This document shows positions 35,487 to 44,372 of a stretch of 64,000 nt of DNA, one piece after another. The stretch covers positions 62,001 through 126,000 of the forward strand of contig CAZMNO010000002.1 of assembly GCA_964567685.1 (NCBI GenBank), in the 5' to 3' direction. How positions within the stretch are numbered: the stretch's first letter is position 1; the number at the start of each line of letters is the position of its first letter. The notes under the pieces were generated by a model. It was not told where the DNA came from and did not search any database. It saw nothing but the letters and a program-made list of their open reading frames with translations. The position numbers and the translations under genes are program-made. Source of the stretch: UBA5972 sp964567685. GTDB lineage: Bacteria; Pseudomonadota; Alphaproteobacteria; Rhodobacterales; Rhodobacteraceae.

Positions 35487-36188
35487 CTAAGGGCGCGGTG
35501 GATTGACCATGCCGCGCTGAACGGCGGGGCGGGCGAGGCAGCGCTCGAGATAAGCCGGGACGTTCTCCAGATCGTCCCAGTCGACAAGATCACCGGCCTC
35601 ATAGAAATTCTTCAGCGTGTTGAGCCAGGGGAATATCGCAATATCGGCGATGGAATAGTCATCCATCACAAAATCACGCCCTTCCAGCCGCTGATCCAGC
35701 ACGTTGAGCAGGCGCTCGGCCTCGTCGATATAGCGCTGGCGCGGACGCTTATCCTCAATCTCGGCGCCGGCGAATTTGACGAAAAACCCAAGCTGCCCGA
35801 ACATCGGCCCGATCCCACCCATCTGAAACATCAGCCATTGCAGTGTCTCATAGCGTTTCGCAGGATCACCAGACAGGAATTTCCCCGTCTTATCAGCCAG
35901 ATAGATCAGGATCGCACCACTTTCAAACAACGAGATCGCCTCCCCACCGGGTCCATCGGGGTCGATGATTGCCGGGATCTTGTTATTGGGGCTGATCTCC
36001 AGAAACTCTGGTGTCATCTGGTCATCCGCAATGATGTTGATCAGGTGCGCATCATAAGGCAGGCCAGTCTCTTCCAGCATGATCGATACTTTGACACCGT
36101 TCGGCGTTGTCATCGCGTAAAGCTGAATGTTGTCCGGGTTGACCGGCGGCCAGCGTTTGGAAATGGCGAAATCCGCGAGTTCAGTCAT
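35487..36188 (-). CDS. Glutathione S-transferase (YfcG/Nu-class)
   Basis: A 233-residue glutathione transferase or disulfide-bond oxidoreductase. The thioredoxin-like N-terminal domain has TTPNGVKVSIMLEETGLPYD and the glutathione-binding ISPNNKIPAIIDPDG and SLFESGAILIYLAD. The C-terminal domain has the DYSIADIAIFPWL motif. The TPNG motif without an active Cys points to the Nu class (YfcG), which reduces disulfides. The start at 36188 avoids an upstream extension lacking a ribosome-binding site. It is convergent with ytoQ. Confidence 0.9.
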   Translation of the reverse strand: MTELADFAISKRWPPVNPDNIQLYAMTTPNGVKVSIMLEETGLPYDAHLINIIADDQMTPEFLEISPNNKIPAIIDPDGPGGEAISLFESGAILIYLADKTGKFLSGDPAKRYETLQWLMFQMGGIGPMFGQLGFFVKFAGAEIEDKRPRQRYIDEAERLLNVLDQRLEGRDFVMDDYSIADIAIFPWLNTLKNFYEAGDLVDWDDLENVPAYLERCLARPAVQRGMVNPPRP

Positions 36189-36359
36189 TGCGGGTGTCCT
36201 TGTTCTCTGGTGGGAAGATTTATACCGGGGCTTCCGCATCCATTTAGGCGCAGTTGATCAGGATAAAAGGTGCCCACTACGGATTCCTTGCTTTGCAGTC
36301 GCGATTAGCGCAGATTTAGTAGTGTAAAGCGGTTCTGCAACTACATAAAGGGGGCTTTG

Positions 36360-36788
36360 ATGCTTAAAGAGTTCAGAGAGTTTATCGCAAAGGGCAACGT
36401 GATGGATATGGCGGTCGGTATCATTATCGGCGCTGCCTTCACTGCCATCGTCAAATCAATGGTCAGTGACCTGATCAACCCCATCATCGGTGTTTTTACC
36501 GGTGGTATTGATTTCACCAATGCTTTCATTGTGCTTGGCGAAGGCAGCTTTGCCACCTTGTTGGAAGCACGCGAGGCCGGAGCATCAGTCTTTGCTTATG
36601 GTGCATTCATAATGGCCGTGATCAACTTTCTGATCATCGCCTGGGTCGTGTTCCTGCTGGTGCGCTACGTCAACAAGGTGAAGGCAATGGCTGAAAAAGA
36701 GGAAGAGGCCGCTCCGGAACCCGAAGCCCCTGCCGGCCCGAGCGAACTCGATGTCCTGCTGGAAATCCGCGACGCGCTGAAGAAATAG
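36360..36788 (+). CDS. mscL: Large-conductance mechanosensitive channel MscL
   Basis: The 142-residue protein begins MLKEFREFIAKGNVMDMAVG, with first transmembrane helix GIIIGAAFTAIVKSMVSDLINP and the second helix in GAFIMAVINFLIIAWVVFLLV. The C-terminal part is acidic and Pro-rich, then the conserved LLEIRDALKK bundle. It opens under high membrane tension and releases solutes in hypo-osmotic shock. ATG 36360 has an AAAGGGGG ribosome-binding site; the TTG at 36357 is one codon earlier. An mscS-type gene follows in 52 nt. Confidence 0.97.
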   Translation: MLKEFREFIAKGNVMDMAVGIIIGAAFTAIVKSMVSDLINPIIGVFTGGIDFTNAFIVLGEGSFATLLEAREAGASVFAYGAFIMAVINFLIIAWVVFLLVRYVNKVKAMAEKEEEAAPEPEAPAGPSELDVLLEIRDALKK

Positions 36789-36840
36789 TGCCAGTGCCCC
36801 GGTTTCCTGACAAAGAGCGACCGGGGCAGAAGGAGGGAAA

Positions 36841-37647
36841 ATGGAAGCCTTTTTCGAACAATTGAGCTCTTACGGGCCAGTGGCACTTAGCGCGATGAAG
36901 GCGGCTGTTGTTCTGGTCATCGGCTGGATTGCCGCCGGGGCCATCAGCCGCGCGGTCCGGCGCAAGGTTCTGGCCGAAGAAGCGCTTGACGACACGATCG
37001 GCAGCTTCATCGCGGCAATCATCCGCTGGGTGATCCTGATCGTCGTGCTGGTGGCGGTGCTTGGCATTTTTGGCATCGAGGCGACATCCTTGGTGGCCAT
37101 TCTGGGTGCAGCAACACTGGCCATCGGGCTGGCGCTGCAGGGCACGATGAGCGATGTGGCGGCAGGTTTCCTGCTGATTTTTTTCCGGCCCTACAAGATT
37201 GACGATTATGTGGATGTCGGCGGCACCTCGGGCACGGTCAAGAACATCAACCTCTTTGTGACCGAACTGGTCACCCCTGACAACGTCAAGATCATCCTGC
37301 CGAACGGGCAGGCCTGGGGGTCGGTGATCACCAATTATTCGGCACATCCGACGCGGCGGCTCGATCTGACGTTCGGGATTGGGTATGACGATGACGCGGA
37401 CAAGGCAATGGCGCTCATCCTGTCAACGGCAAAGGCTGACGGGCGGATCCACACGGATCCCGAGCCCTGGGTACGGGTCACGGCTCTGGGGGCCAGTTCG
37501 GTCGATCTGACGGCACGCCTTTGGTGTGATCGGGTGGAATACTGGGATCTGAAGTTCAAGCTGACCAAAGAGATCAAGGAAGCCTTTGACAAGAACGGCA
37601 TCACGATCCCCTATCCGCATGTAGTGCAGATCCGTCAGGAGGGGTGA
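36841..37647 (+). CDS. mscS: Small-conductance mechanosensitive channel (MscS family)
   Basis: A 268-residue MscS-type channel with three transmembrane helices in the first 130 residues; the pore-lining third helix is VAILGAATLAIGLALQGTMSDVAAGFLLIFF with the Gly/Ala pattern of the family. The cytoplasmic beta domain follows (FRPYKIDDYVDVGGTSGTVKNINLF, the IILPNGQAWGSVITNYS) and then the C-terminal alpha/beta domain. AAGGAGGG is immediately upstream of the start. Co-directional adjacency with mscL suggests joint transcription. Confidence 0.95.
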   Translation: MEAFFEQLSSYGPVALSAMKAAVVLVIGWIAAGAISRAVRRKVLAEEALDDTIGSFIAAIIRWVILIVVLVAVLGIFGIEATSLVAILGAATLAIGLALQGTMSDVAAGFLLIFFRPYKIDDYVDVGGTSGTVKNINLFVTELVTPDNVKIILPNGQAWGSVITNYSAHPTRRLDLTFGIGYDDDADKAMALILSTAKADGRIHTDPEPWVRVTALGASSVDLTARLWCDRVEYWDLKFKLTKEIKEAFDKNGITIPYPHVVQIRQEG

Positions 37648-37919
37648 GCAGCGGGTCATAATGCGCCTTGCTCAGATCGGCGCCGAAATGGTCATGCGTC
37701 GTGATAGGGTTTCGTTCATGTCTTCGTGCTCATGCGGCACATGCACCCGTTCAGGCTGGTCAGGCCAACCGGCGTGGCCCAATCTCACGCGCGGGCTTCA
37801 GACCCATGTCGGGCTTTGCCATTTGTTCCGCGCGGGGTGCTTTTCTCAATTGGCGGCTCCGGGTTAAATCGCATCGGTTGCCGAACGAGTTACTCGAACG
37901 AGGCGTTGGTACAGGGTAT

Positions 37920-39176
37920 CTAGAGCCCGTAGCTGGAAAACGGATAGTAGGTCACCGCGGTTCCGGCTGAAATGCCCTCAGCCCCATCGCCCAGCTCTAC
38001 CAGCCCATCGGCCCAGCTCAGCCCGGAGATGCGCCCGGACCCTTCTGAATGGAACACTTCGGCCTGACCCTTGGCGTTCAGCCGGGCGCGCAGATATTCC
38101 CGCCGACCGGCTTTCTTGTTCTTGGCAAACGCCGCCTCAACACGAAAGCCCTGTGGTGATTGCCAGTTCGCCCCGGCCATCAGCCCAAGTGCGGGGCGGG
38201 CAAAGACCAGCGTGCAGACAAAGGCGGCGACCGGATTGCCTGGCAGCCCGAACAGGGGCACAGAATTCCACTGACCAAGTGCCAGCGGCCGCCCCGGTTT
38301 GACGGCAATGCGCCAGGTGCTGATCGTGCCTTCTTCCTCAAGGATGGCAGAGAGATGGTCCTCGTCTCCTGCGGAAGCCCCGCCAGAGGTCAGGATCGCA
38401 TCCACACGGCTGGCGGCATCGTTCAGCCGGTCGCGCAATAATGCGCGATCATCGTTCACATGCCCAAGATCAACCGCAGTGCACCCCCAACGTGCCAACG
38501 TTGCCAAAAGCATTGGCCTGTTGGCATCAAAAATCCGGTTCATGCCGGCCTCGGTGCCGGGTTCGCAAATTTCGTCACCGGTGGACAAAATGCCCACCCG
38601 GAGCGGCTGAAAGACCTGAATCATTCCAAGACCAGTCGCCGCCAGCAAGGCAACATCCTGCGGCCCAAGCCTATGTCCGGCTGCAAAAAGCGTTTCCCCG
38701 GCGTTGACATCCTCGCCCGCCTGACGCGCGTTTGCACCCTTTTTCAGGCCGTCGTGAAAGGCGATTTTGCCGTCCTCTTCACGCGTATCCTCTTCCAGCA
38801 CGACGGTATCAACGCCTGTCGGCAGTTGCGCCCCGGTCAGAACGCGAATCGCGTGGCCATGCGGCACCTCACCCTCAAACGCCTGACCGGCAGCAGAGCG
38901 GGCATCAAGCAGCGGCAGAATCTGCACGCCCGCACCCAAAGCGGCATGGGCAAAGCCATAGCCATCCACCGCGGAATTGGCGGTTGGCGGGTTTGACCGT
39001 TTGGCGCTGACACTTGCCGCCAACACCCGGCCCGCAGCTTCAGAAAGCGCCAGTTCCTCGGTGCCGACAACACAATGGAGCCGCTCGCGCAACAGCGCCA
39101 GCGCATCATCGACCGGGGTCCAGTCAACCCCTGGCGGCAGGGCAAAACAATCGTTCTTGAGATGTGGAGGCTGCAT
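37920..39176 (-). CDS. moeA: Molybdopterin molybdotransferase MoeA
   Basis: MoeA (418 residues) inserts molybdenum into adenylylated molybdopterin. Motifs include AASVSAKRSNPPTANSAVDGYGF, GHAIRVLTGAQLPTGVDTVVLEE, the STGDEICEPG, TSGGASAGDEDH and PGRPLALGQWNSVPLFGLPGNPVA, the usual substrate-binding sequence. It overlaps the mobB stop by 1 nt (TGATG) and lies at the 3' end of fdhD-mobA-mobB-moeA. A 272-nt gap follows to mscS on the other strand. Confidence 0.97.
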   Translation of the reverse strand: MQPPHLKNDCFALPPGVDWTPVDDALALLRERLHCVVGTEELALSEAAGRVLAASVSAKRSNPPTANSAVDGYGFAHAALGAGVQILPLLDARSAAGQAFEGEVPHGHAIRVLTGAQLPTGVDTVVLEEDTREEDGKIAFHDGLKKGANARQAGEDVNAGETLFAAGHRLGPQDVALLAATGLGMIQVFQPLRVGILSTGDEICEPGTEAGMNRIFDANRPMLLATLARWGCTAVDLGHVNDDRALLRDRLNDAASRVDAILTSGGASAGDEDHLSAILEEEGTISTWRIAVKPGRPLALGQWNSVPLFGLPGNPVAAFVCTLVFARPALGLMAGANWQSPQGFRVEAAFAKNKKAGRREYLRARLNAKGQAEVFHSEGSGRISGLSWADGLVELGDGAEGISAGTAVTYYPFSSYGL

Positions 39177-39673
39177 CAGATCAGACCTGTGTGGTTCAGT
39201 ATGAAATCGGCGATGGTCTTGGTGTCATCAAGTGCAAAAACCGGCTGGCTGACATGGCTGAGATTGCAATCAGCGGCAACGGCAACGATGCTGTCGTCAC
39301 CCGGTGCGATCAGGGGCTGGCTGGTTTCGCGGCGATGCGCCTCGATCTTTGGGTGATTGTCGCGTTTGTAGCCTTCGATCAGCACCAGATCGACCGGTTT
39401 CAATCGCTTCAGCAAATCGGCCAGCGTGGTTTCCCCTTCGCCTTTGACTTCGTGCATCAGGGCAAAGCGGTTGCGCGATGACAGCAGCACCTCATGAGCA
39501 CCTGCTTCGCGGTGGCGGTAGGAATCGGTGCCCTGTCGATCAACGTCAAACCGGTGATGGGCGTGCTTGATGGTGGAAACGGTGAAACCACGGGCAGTGA
39601 TGTCGTCTACCAGGCGCTCCATCAACCCGGTCTTGCCGTTGTTTTTCCAGCCAACTACGCCAAAGATTTTCAC
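39176..39673 (-). CDS. mobB: Molybdopterin-guanine dinucleotide biosynthesis adapter MobB
   Basis: A P-loop GTPase (165 residues) assisting MobA in making the bis-MGD cofactor. It begins KIFGVVGWKNNGKTGLMERL, a Walker A motif, and contains STIKHAHHRFDVD and DLVLIEGYKRDNHPKIE, both typical of MobB. The GTG start at 39673 overlaps the mobA stop (GTGA), and the stop overlaps the moeA start, so the three genes are translationally linked. Confidence 0.94.
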   Translation of the reverse strand: MKIFGVVGWKNNGKTGLMERLVDDITARGFTVSTIKHAHHRFDVDRQGTDSYRHREAGAHEVLLSSRNRFALMHEVKGEGETTLADLLKRLKPVDLVLIEGYKRDNHPKIEAHRRETSQPLIAPGDDSIVAVAADCNLSHVSQPVFALDDTKTIADFILNHTGLI

Positions 39674-40293
39674 GCCAGTTCCTCCGCCAGAAGCCGGTTT
39701 GCCAATGCCAGATCCTCTGGCGTGTTGACGTTGAAGAACGGATCGACCGCCCCCATTGGAAAGAGCGCATTTGCAGCGCCACGCCCGTCGGCCCACTGAA
39801 GCACGCGGCGCGTGCCATCGTTCAGTGCGCGCCGCAAATCCTCGCGCAGTCTGACCGGCCAGAGGCCGAACACCGGATGGCGCGAGATGCCCGTGGTCGG
39901 ATCAGAGGTTGCGGCCAGAGCCAGATCCGTACCCTCGGCCTCTGCCGTCGTTACCAGTTGTTCCACCAGATCTGCGGGAAAGAACGGCGTGTCAGCGGCG
40001 ACCGTGACGATTTGCGAGGCTCCATTTTGCACCGCCCAGTCAAGACCGGCCAAAACACCCGCCAATGGCCCGGCAAACCCTTCGATACTGTCGGCAATTA
40101 CAGGCAGGCCGTAGGCTGAAAACCTGTCGCAAGGACCATTTGCATTAAGAATGACCGCACTGGCCTGTTTCGTAATCCGTTCGATCACATGCGCAAGGAT
40201 CGGTTTGCCGCCAAGATCAAGCAGGGCCTTGTCGCCCCCGCCCATGCGCCGCGAGAGGCCACCTGCCAGTATCAGCGCCGGAATATCAGTCAT
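39670..40293 (-). CDS. mobA: Molybdenum cofactor guanylyltransferase MobA
   Basis: MobA (207 residues) transfers GMP from GTP to molybdopterin. It opens with PALILAGGLSRRMGGGDKALL, the nucleotide-binding signature, and has FAGPLAGVLAGLDW, TVAADTPFFP with the metal-binding Asp, and FFNVNTPEDLALA at the C-terminus. The start overlaps the fdhD 3' end by 8 nt and the end overlaps mobB by 4 nt. An upstream in-frame ATG at 40353 would lie inside fdhD and is rejected. Confidence 0.95.
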   Translation of the reverse strand: MTDIPALILAGGLSRRMGGGDKALLDLGGKPILAHVIERITKQASAVILNANGPCDRFSAYGLPVIADSIEGFAGPLAGVLAGLDWAVQNGASQIVTVAADTPFFPADLVEQLVTTAEAEGTDLALAATSDPTTGISRHPVFGLWPVRLREDLRRALNDGTRRVLQWADGRGAANALFPMGAVDPFFNVNTPEDLALANRLLAEELA

Positions 40294-41185
40294 GTTCCGC
40301 CCCTTTGCGATGCCTATGCTTTTCCTCGTCCGTCTCGTTCTCGGGGTCACCATCCCAGATCAGCCTGTCCTCTCCGCACAGGCAGATGAAGCGTTTGCCG
40401 CGCATCCGCCCGATCAGCGTCAGCCCGACCTGTTTTGCGATTTCCACGCCCCAGGCAGTAAAGCCGGAACGCGAGACCAACACCGGAATGCCCATCATCG
40501 CCGTCTTGATCACCATTTCCGAGGTCAGGCGGCCGGTCGTATAGAGGATCTTGTCCTCAGCCGTCGCTTTCTCGCTGCGCATCCAGCCGGCGATTTTATC
40601 AACTGCGTTGTGGCGCCCGACATCCTCCATATACACAAGCGGGCGATCGTCTTTGCACAGAACCGTGCCGTGAATCGCGCCCGCCTCCAGATAAAGGCTG
40701 GGGGTCATGTTGATCTTGCGCGCCAGAGCGTAAAGCCAGGAGGTGCGCAGGCTGGCAGCAGGCAGTTGCAGCCCTTCAAGCTCTTCCATGATATCGCCAA
40801 AGAGTGTTCCCACGGCGCAGCCACTGGTGAGGGTTTTCTTGCGGAACTTGTCCTCGTAATTGGTTTCGCGAAGGGTGCGCACGACGACGGTTTCCAACTC
40901 GTCATCATAGTCAACGGCCGTGACCTCGTCCTGATCAGTCAGCATGGCCTGATTTTTAAGAAACCCTAGCGCCAGATATTCCGGGTAATCGCCGATCGTC
41001 ATCGCCGTGACAATCTCCTGGCTGTTCAGGAAAATCGTCAGCGGGCGCTCTTCAATCACCGAAATCTCGCGCGACTCGCCAGACTGGTCGGTTCCGTCAA
41101 CACGGCGGGTCAGACCATCAGCATTCATGACCGGTGCGATGATATAATCTGATATTTCGGTGCGTTTTCCCAATAGACTCCTCAA
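40286..41185 (-). CDS. fdhD: Formate dehydrogenase accessory sulfurtransferase FdhD
   Basis: FdhD (299 residues) delivers sulfur from a cysteine desulfurase to the molybdenum cofactor of formate dehydrogenase. Family motifs are EERPLTIFLNSQEIVTAMT, YLALGFLKNQAML, VYMEDVGRHNAVDKIAGW and ILYTTGRLTSEMVIK. The catalytic loop TSGCAVGT has only Cys123; in the CxxC form the partner would be residue 126, which is Gly here. One Cys, equivalent to the essential one, remains. It leads the Mo-cofactor operon, and no formate dehydrogenase structural gene is in the window. Confidence 0.94.
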   Translation of the reverse strand: MRSLLGKRTEISDYIIAPVMNADGLTRRVDGTDQSGESREISVIEERPLTIFLNSQEIVTAMTIGDYPEYLALGFLKNQAMLTDQDEVTAVDYDDELETVVVRTLRETNYEDKFRKKTLTSGCAVGTLFGDIMEELEGLQLPAASLRTSWLYALARKINMTPSLYLEAGAIHGTVLCKDDRPLVYMEDVGRHNAVDKIAGWMRSEKATAEDKILYTTGRLTSEMVIKTAMMGIPVLVSRSGFTAWGVEIAKQVGLTLIGRMRGKRFICLCGEDRLIWDGDPENETDEEKHRHRKGAEHD

Positions 41186-41231
41186 AGCAAATCAGCTTAC
41201 CCCTGTCTGCAGCCCTATCTAAGGTTTCACA

Positions 41232-41942
41232 ATGACCTTCACCAACCCCAAATCAGCTTTTGTCGCAGGTTTTCGTGATGGCAGCCCGTTTATTCTGGTG
41301 GTGATCCCTTTCGGGACGCTGTTTGGGGTCATCGCAACCGAGGCCGGACTCAACCTGATCGAAACGATGACCATGACGGTTCTGGTGATTGCCGGGGCGG
41401 CACAGGTTACGGCCATTGCGCTGATGCTTGAACATGCGCCGGTCTTTATCGTTTTGCTGACAGCGCTGGCGGTGAACCTGAGAATGGCCATGTATTCAGC
41501 GGCGCTGGTGCCACATTTTGGCAAATCACCGCTCAGGATGCGTATCCTGATGTCTTATTTCATGGTCGATCAGGTATTTGCGCTGGCGGTCAAAAAATTC
41601 GACGAACAGCCAAAAATGCCGATGCCGCAGAAAACCGCGTATTACTTTGGCTCGATCTCGGCCCTGACACCGCTCTGGTATGCGTCTTCTTACATCGGTG
41701 CGGTGGCCGGGGGGTCGATACCAGCGGAATATTCGCTCGATTTCGCCCTTCCGATCTGTTTCATCGCCCTCACTGCGCCGATGATGCGCAGCCTGCCGCA
41801 TTTCATTGCCGCACTTGTGTCCATCATCGCCGCCCTTTCTCTCATCAGGGTGCCTTACAATCTTGGCCTGATCCTTGCGGCAGTTCTGGCGATGATCGCT
41901 GGTGCACAGGTCGAACTCTGGCTAAAGCGGCGCGCGTCATGA
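41232..41942 (+). CDS. azlC: AzlC family branched-chain amino acid export permease
   Basis: The large subunit (236 residues) of an AzlCD-type exporter, with five to six hydrophobic segments and the family stretch FRDGSPFILVVIPFGTLFGVIATEAGLN near the start, then AGAAQVTAIALMLEHAP and MFRVAL-type TM repeats. It exports branched-chain amino acids or analogues. azlD begins 4 nt before its end (ATGA). The lrp-like gene downstream, on the other strand, may be a regulator. Confidence 0.93.
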   Translation: MTFTNPKSAFVAGFRDGSPFILVVIPFGTLFGVIATEAGLNLIETMTMTVLVIAGAAQVTAIALMLEHAPVFIVLLTALAVNLRMAMYSAALVPHFGKSPLRMRILMSYFMVDQVFALAVKKFDEQPKMPMPQKTAYYFGSISALTPLWYASSYIGAVAGGSIPAEYSLDFALPICFIALTAPMMRSLPHFIAALVSIIAALSLIRVPYNLGLILAAVLAMIAGAQVELWLKRRAS

Positions 41943-42268
41943 TCACCGACAAACCGACATTGTGGATCGTCATCGCCGGATTGGCGGTTGGCACATATCT
42001 TATCCGGTTTTCGTTTCTCGGCCTGCTTGGAGGGCGCGACCTGCCGGACTGGGTGCTGTTGCATCTGCGCTATGTCGCGGTTGCGGTCATGCCAGGTCTG
42101 ATCGCGCCGCTGGTCGTCTGGCCCGCAGCAACCGGTGGCAGTCCGGATACGACCCGCCTCGGTGCAGCCCTGTTTGCCTTTCTGATCGGCATCCTGACCC
42201 GCTCTGTAGTTGGCGCGGTCTTTGGTGGGCTGGTCGCCCTTTACGGGCTCCAGGTCATTCTCGGCTGA
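41939..42268 (+). CDS. azlD: AzlD family branched-chain amino acid transport protein
   Basis: The small partner of AzlC (109 residues), with three to four hydrophobic segments and the motif VGTYLIRFSFLGLLGG plus RYVAVAVMPGLIAPLVVW, both common in AzlD. The overlap with azlC ensures equal synthesis. The dispersed repeat at 42273 begins 5 nt after its stop. Confidence 0.93.
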   Translation: MITDKPTLWIVIAGLAVGTYLIRFSFLGLLGGRDLPDWVLLHLRYVAVAVMPGLIAPLVVWPAATGGSPDTTRLGAALFAFLIGILTRSVVGAVFGGLVALYGLQVILG

Positions 42269-42272
42269 CCCG

Positions 42273-42302
42273 CCTTCTCTTTTTGCAAAATATCCCCGCC
42301 GG
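42273..42302 (-). repeat. Short dispersed repeat, copy 3 (reverse orientation)
   Basis: On the minus strand the element reads GGGGATATTTTGCAAAAAGA followed by GAAGG and matches copies 1 and 2 (GGGGAGTATTTTGACCAAAA...GAAGAGG). It sits in the short gap between azlD and the convergent lrp-type gene. Confidence 0.5.
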
Positions 42303-42318
42303 AAGCTCCGACCCCTGC

Positions 42319-42777
42319 CTAAAGCGGCAGGGCCGTGGTATTGGAGACGGTGCGCAGAGCAAAGGACGAATGCATCTGCGCCACCCCAGGCAGGCGCGCC
42401 AGATAGCGGCGGTGAATTCGGGCAAAATCATCGGTATCCCGCGCCACCACTTTCAGGAGGTAGTCCGCAGTCCCTGCCATCAGATGGCATTCCAGAACAT
42501 CCGGTATACGTGCAACCTCTTTTTCAAATGCTTCCAGCACCTCATCCGCCTGGCCTGACAGCGTGATTTCCACAAACACCGTCGAGCGGCGATCAAGCTC
42601 GCGCGGATCAAGCAGCGCGACATAGCCGGTGATCACCTTGTTCTTTTCAAGCCGCTGCACCCGCCGATGGCAGGCCGATGGAGACAGATTGATCTGCTCT
42701 GCCAACTCGGCATTGGTCATGCGCCCCTGTTTCTGCAACACGGCTAGGATTCGGCGGTCTGTCTGATCAATCTCCAT
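42319..42777 (-). CDS. Lrp/AsnC family transcriptional regulator
   Basis: A 152-residue regulator with an N-terminal winged helix-turn-helix (DRRILAVLQKQGRMTNAELAEQINLSPSACHRRVQRLE) and a C-terminal RAM ligand-binding domain (DVLECHLMAGTADYLLKVVARD). The gene is divergent from ald with a 146-nt gap that should contain its sites, a common arrangement in which the regulator responds to alanine or leucine and activates ald. The start at 42777 gives the standard MEIDQTDRRIL N-terminus. Confidence 0.94.
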   Translation of the reverse strand: MEIDQTDRRILAVLQKQGRMTNAELAEQINLSPSACHRRVQRLEKNKVITGYVALLDPRELDRRSTVFVEITLSGQADEVLEAFEKEVARIPDVLECHLMAGTADYLLKVVARDTDDFARIHRRYLARLPGVAQMHSSFALRTVSNTTALPL

Positions 42778-42923
42778 TTTTCGCACATTCCTTGCTCAAA
42801 TCTGGCTAATATTCGTCAAATCTATCATGAATACCCCCTGATTACACTGAAATTTGCAAAGCTATTTCCCCGAGCTTCCGGCAAGATCGCTCTATCGTTA
42901 CGGCAGGTAGTGGAGAATCTGAA

Positions 42924-44042
42924 ATGCTGATCGGTTGCCCGAAAGAGATCAAGAACCAGGAATACCGGGTCGGCATGACCCCGATGGCCGCACAGGAGGC
43001 GATAAGCCGGGGCCATAGTGTGATCATTGAATCCGGTGCCGGTGCCGGTGCGGGATTTCCCGATGAGGATTACACCGGCATCGGTGCCGAAATCGTCGAG
43101 ACCGCGGCAGAGATTTTCAAGCGCGCGGAAATGGTCGTCAAGGTGAAGGAACCCCAGGCGGTTGAGCGCAAGCAGCTAAGCGAAGGGCAGATCCTGTTCA
43201 CCTATCTCCACCTCGCACCCGATCCCGCGCAGACCCAAGACCTTTTGGAAAGTGGCGTGACAGCCATTGCCTATGAAACCGTCACCGACCGCAACGGCGG
43301 CCTGCCCCTCTTGGCCCCGATGTCCGAAGTGGCAGGCAGGCTTGCCCCGCAGGTCGGTTCCTGGACCCTGCAAAAAGCCAATGGCGGGCGCGGTGTGCTG
43401 ATGGGCGGCGTTCCTGGTGTTGGCCCGGCACGGGTCGTGGTGATCGGTGGTGGGGTTGTTGGCACTCACGCTGCGCGCATTGCCGCCGGAATGGGTGCGA
43501 ATGTCACCGTTCTGGATATGTCGATGCCGCGCATGCGCTACCTTGATGATGTGTTCGGGCACCAGTTCAAAACCCGCTACGCCTCCAAAGGCAACACACA
43601 GGAACTGATCACCCGGGCCGATATGGTCATCGGGGCGGTGCTGGTTCCGGGTGCGGCTGCGCCCAAGCTGGTCAGCCGTGCGGACCTGTCAACCATGATG
43701 CCGGGGGCGGCGATTGTTGATGTTGCGATCGATCAGGGCGGCTGCTTTGAAACCTCAAAGGCGACCACTCATGACGATCCGATCTACGAGGTCGACGGCA
43801 TCATGCACTATTGCGTCGCCAACATGCCGGGCGCAGTTGCCCGCACCTCAACCATCGCCCTTGGCAATGCCACCATGCCCTTCATGCTGGCATTGGCTGA
43901 CAAAGGCTGGCGGCAGGCTTGCGAAGATGACGAGCACCTGCTGAACGGGCTGAACACCCATGCGGGTCACCTGACCTACTTTGCCGTTGGCAAGGCGCTG
44001 GGGCTTGACGTGATGTCGCCCGCGCTGGCGTTGAAGAAATAA
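42924..44042 (+). CDS. ald: Alanine dehydrogenase
   Basis: A 372-residue NAD-dependent alanine dehydrogenase that converts L-alanine to pyruvate and ammonium. It shows MLIGCPKEIKNQEYRVGMTPM, VKVKEPQAVE, YLHLAPDPAQT with the catalytic His, GGVPGVGPARVVVIGGGVVGTHAARIAAGMG for NAD binding, and DVAIDQGGCFETSK. The size is normal. Divergent Lrp-type regulator upstream and a strong hairpin downstream bound the unit. Confidence 0.97.
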   Translation: MLIGCPKEIKNQEYRVGMTPMAAQEAISRGHSVIIESGAGAGAGFPDEDYTGIGAEIVETAAEIFKRAEMVVKVKEPQAVERKQLSEGQILFTYLHLAPDPAQTQDLLESGVTAIAYETVTDRNGGLPLLAPMSEVAGRLAPQVGSWTLQKANGGRGVLMGGVPGVGPARVVVIGGGVVGTHAARIAAGMGANVTVLDMSMPRMRYLDDVFGHQFKTRYASKGNTQELITRADMVIGAVLVPGAAAPKLVSRADLSTMMPGAAIVDVAIDQGGCFETSKATTHDDPIYEVDGIMHYCVANMPGAVARTSTIALGNATMPFMLALADKGWRQACEDDEHLLNGLNTHAGHLTYFAVGKALGLDVMSPALALKK

Positions 44043-44372
44043 CGAAGGGGCCTGTCCGGTTCTGGCATAAGAACTGAACCGGGCAGGCCATTCGTGGTAA
44101 AGACCCGCCTTTTCTGACGTGGTTAAAACGCCTTTTTTGCCAACGACCCATTTCGTTGACATAATCAGTGTCCATTTGAAACGGCTGCATATAATGCAGC
44201 GCCTCCATCCAACAAAACCAATCCGCACGCAACAAATTGCAAAGGCCCCCGCACCCCGTCCCTGTGCATGACGGCAATGTGCGGCTCTGTGACTAACCGG
44301 CCAATATCAGGTCTGGGCAGAATACCACCGTTTCAAAGAGATATCGAAGGGTTCAGAAAAGAGGCCGTCGCC
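44043..44372. other. 330-nt intergenic region after ald with one strong hairpin
   Basis: The only clear element is a 14-bp stem at 44049-44089, GGCCTGTCCGGTTC pairing with GAACCGGGCAGGCC around a 13-nt loop, 6 nt after the ald stop. No T-run follows, so it may terminate inefficiently or protect the mRNA 3' end. The remaining 280 nt hold no gene or repeat that I can support. Confidence 0.6.
44049..44089 (+). terminator. Strong hairpin after ald
   Basis: Fourteen base pairs with one G-T wobble, directly after the ald stop. The lack of a U-tract makes classical intrinsic termination uncertain. Confidence 0.55.

Noticed and set aside
37661..37970. Cys-containing short frames between mscS and moeA
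   Set aside because: No ribosome-binding site, no family match, and three overlapping frames are equally open.
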